5,806 nucleotides of DNA from DATDRS01 sp035291605 (GTDB lineage: Bacteria > Chloroflexota > Anaerolineae > Anaerolineales > UBA6663): positions 1 to 5,806 of the forward strand of contig DATDRS010000178.1 in NCBI GenBank assembly GCA_035291605.1. The letters run 5' to 3'. Below are positions 4,974 to 5,806 of the stretch, piece after piece. The notes beneath the pieces are model-generated. The model had not been told where the DNA came from and searched no databases. It worked only from the letters and a program-made list of their open reading frames with translations. Both the position numbers and the translations under genes were made by a program. Numbering within the stretch: the first letter of the stretch is position 1; each line of letters begins with the position of its first letter.

Positions 4974-5806
4974 ATGCCCCTCTTCGGAAAGAAACCCGCC
5001 CGGAAAGCCACCCGCCTCTTCTTCGCCACGGACCTTCACGGCTCGGAGGTTTCTTTCCGCAAATTCGTCAACGCGGGCAGGTTCTACGAAGCCGACGTGC
5101 TGATCCTTGGCGGCGATGTGGCCGGGAAACTGCTCATCCCCATCGTCCAGGAGGGCGGCAAATACCGCGCCCGGCTGCAGGGGCAAACGCACGAGATGCG
5201 CACCGAAGCCGACCTGGCCGAGTTCAAGAAGAAACTCGGCATTCTCGGCTTCTATTCCATCTTCCTCTCGCCCGACGAATACAACGCGATGAAAGATGAC
5301 CGGGAGGCGATTGAGCGCGAGTTCGTCAAAGCCGCGCGCCAGCGCCTGGTGGACTGGGTGCATCTGGCCGAGGAGCGGCTCAAGGGCACGCACATCCGCT
5401 GCTACGTCACCGGCGGCAACGACGACCCGTGGGAGGTGCTCTCGGCGCTGGAGGAGAATGCGCAGGAGCGCGTGGTTCCCTGCGAGGGCCGCGTCGTTCA
5501 AGTTGACGAGGATCACGTGATGGTCAGCCTCGGCTACAGCAACGAAACGCCCTGGCACACCCCGCGCGAGATCACCGAGGGCGAGCTGGCCGAAAAGATC
5601 GAAGAGGCGGTAAAGGGCATGACGGATTTTTCACACTGCATCTTCAACTTTCACTGTCCGCCCAAAGACAGCACGCTCGACACCTGCCCGATGCTCGACA
5701 CCTCCACCGATCCGCCGACGGTGATCATGGAAGCGGGCCAGCCGGTGCTGTTCGGCGCGGGGAGCACATCGGTGCGCGCCGCGCTTGACAAGTACCAACC
5801 CCTGCT
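4974..5806 (+). CDS. Calcineurin-like metallophosphoesterase (3' partial)
   Basis: The frame from the ATG at 4974 stays open to the window end, giving 277 full codons. Metal-site motifs appear in family order: FATDLHG (Asp20, His22), LILGGDV (Asp48), VTGGNDDP (Asn149) and FNFHCPP (His227). The last motif, GHxH, should lie just past the window edge. Such enzymes hydrolyse phosphomonoesters or phosphodiesters with two metal ions. Two things are unusual: GNDD takes the place of the common GNHE/GNHD, and about 100 residues separate Asp48 from Asn149, so a charged, helix-rich insertion (about 60-140) is present that may form a cap over the active site. The N-terminus (MPLFGKKPARKATR) is basic and has no signal peptide, so the protein is likely cytoplasmic. 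It follows the MFS gene by 23 bases. Substrate unknown. Confidence 0.88.
   Translation, partial: MPLFGKKPARKATRLFFATDLHGSEVSFRKFVNAGRFYEADVLILGGDVAGKLLIPIVQEGGKYRARLQGQTHEMRTEADLAEFKKKLGILGFYSIFLSPDEYNAMKDDREAIEREFVKAARQRLVDWVHLAEERLKGTHIRCYVTGGNDDPWEVLSALEENAQERVVPCEGRVVQVDEDHVMVSLGYSNETPWHTPREITEGELAEKIEEAVKGMTDFSHCIFNFHCPPKDSTLDTCPMLDTSTDPPTVIMEAGQPVLFGAGSTSVRAALDKYQPL

Noticed and set aside
4951..5024. 12-base direct repeat CGCCTCTTCTTC at 4951-4962 and 5013-5024
   Set aside because: The second copy encodes part of the conserved first strand (RLFFA) of the phosphoesterase, and the motif is low in complexity; chance is the simplest explanation.
4842..5558. 238-codon open frame on the minus strand
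   Set aside because: It lies opposite the transporter end and the metallophosphoesterase, has no recognisable domain, and is expected by chance in high-GC DNA.

Overview
The window is GC-rich (hand counts of sample lines give about 65-73% GC) apart from one low-GC patch, and every recognisable gene lies on the + strand. Gene content (microcompartment locus, HicAB pair, orphan receiver protein, MFS carrier) and the short AATCCCAAATCC-type repeat suggest an environmental bacterium, perhaps Chloroflexota (Anaerolineae-like). That placement is a weak inference; no taxonomic marker gene is present.

Left part (1-2162) is a piece of a bacterial microcompartment (BMC) locus. It starts inside a CoA-acylating aldehyde dehydrogenase whose C-terminus carries a linker and an amphipathic helix that looks like an encapsulation peptide. 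A PduA/EutM-type hexameric shell protein follows (1842-2162). Between cargo and shell genes sits a complete HicA-HicB toxin-antitoxin pair (1370-1829) with about 49% GC, which looks like an inserted cassette. The shell gene's ribosome binding site overlaps the hicB stop codon, so the three-part arrangement is tightly joined. The logical role of the BMC part is conversion of a toxic aldehyde to acyl-CoA inside a protein shell. The enzyme that produces the aldehyde is not in the window, so the substrate is open.

Middle (2163-2282) is a 120-base non-coding gap packed with inverted repeats: a 12-bp outer pair, and two 7-bp hairpins inside it. No U-tract follows, so it is not an ordinary intrinsic terminator. 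It may be a dispersed repeat or a structured leader.

Right part (2283-5806) is a compact gene row: a receiver-domain protein with a helical TPR-like tail and no DNA-binding domain, a predicted nucleotidyltransferase, a 12-helix MFS transporter and a calcineurin-like metallophosphoesterase cut by the window end. The first three overlap or nearly touch, and the last follows after 23 bases, so they are probably co-transcribed, but no shared pathway can be read from the sequence. I found no tRNA, rRNA, CRISPR array, transposase or convincing promoter.
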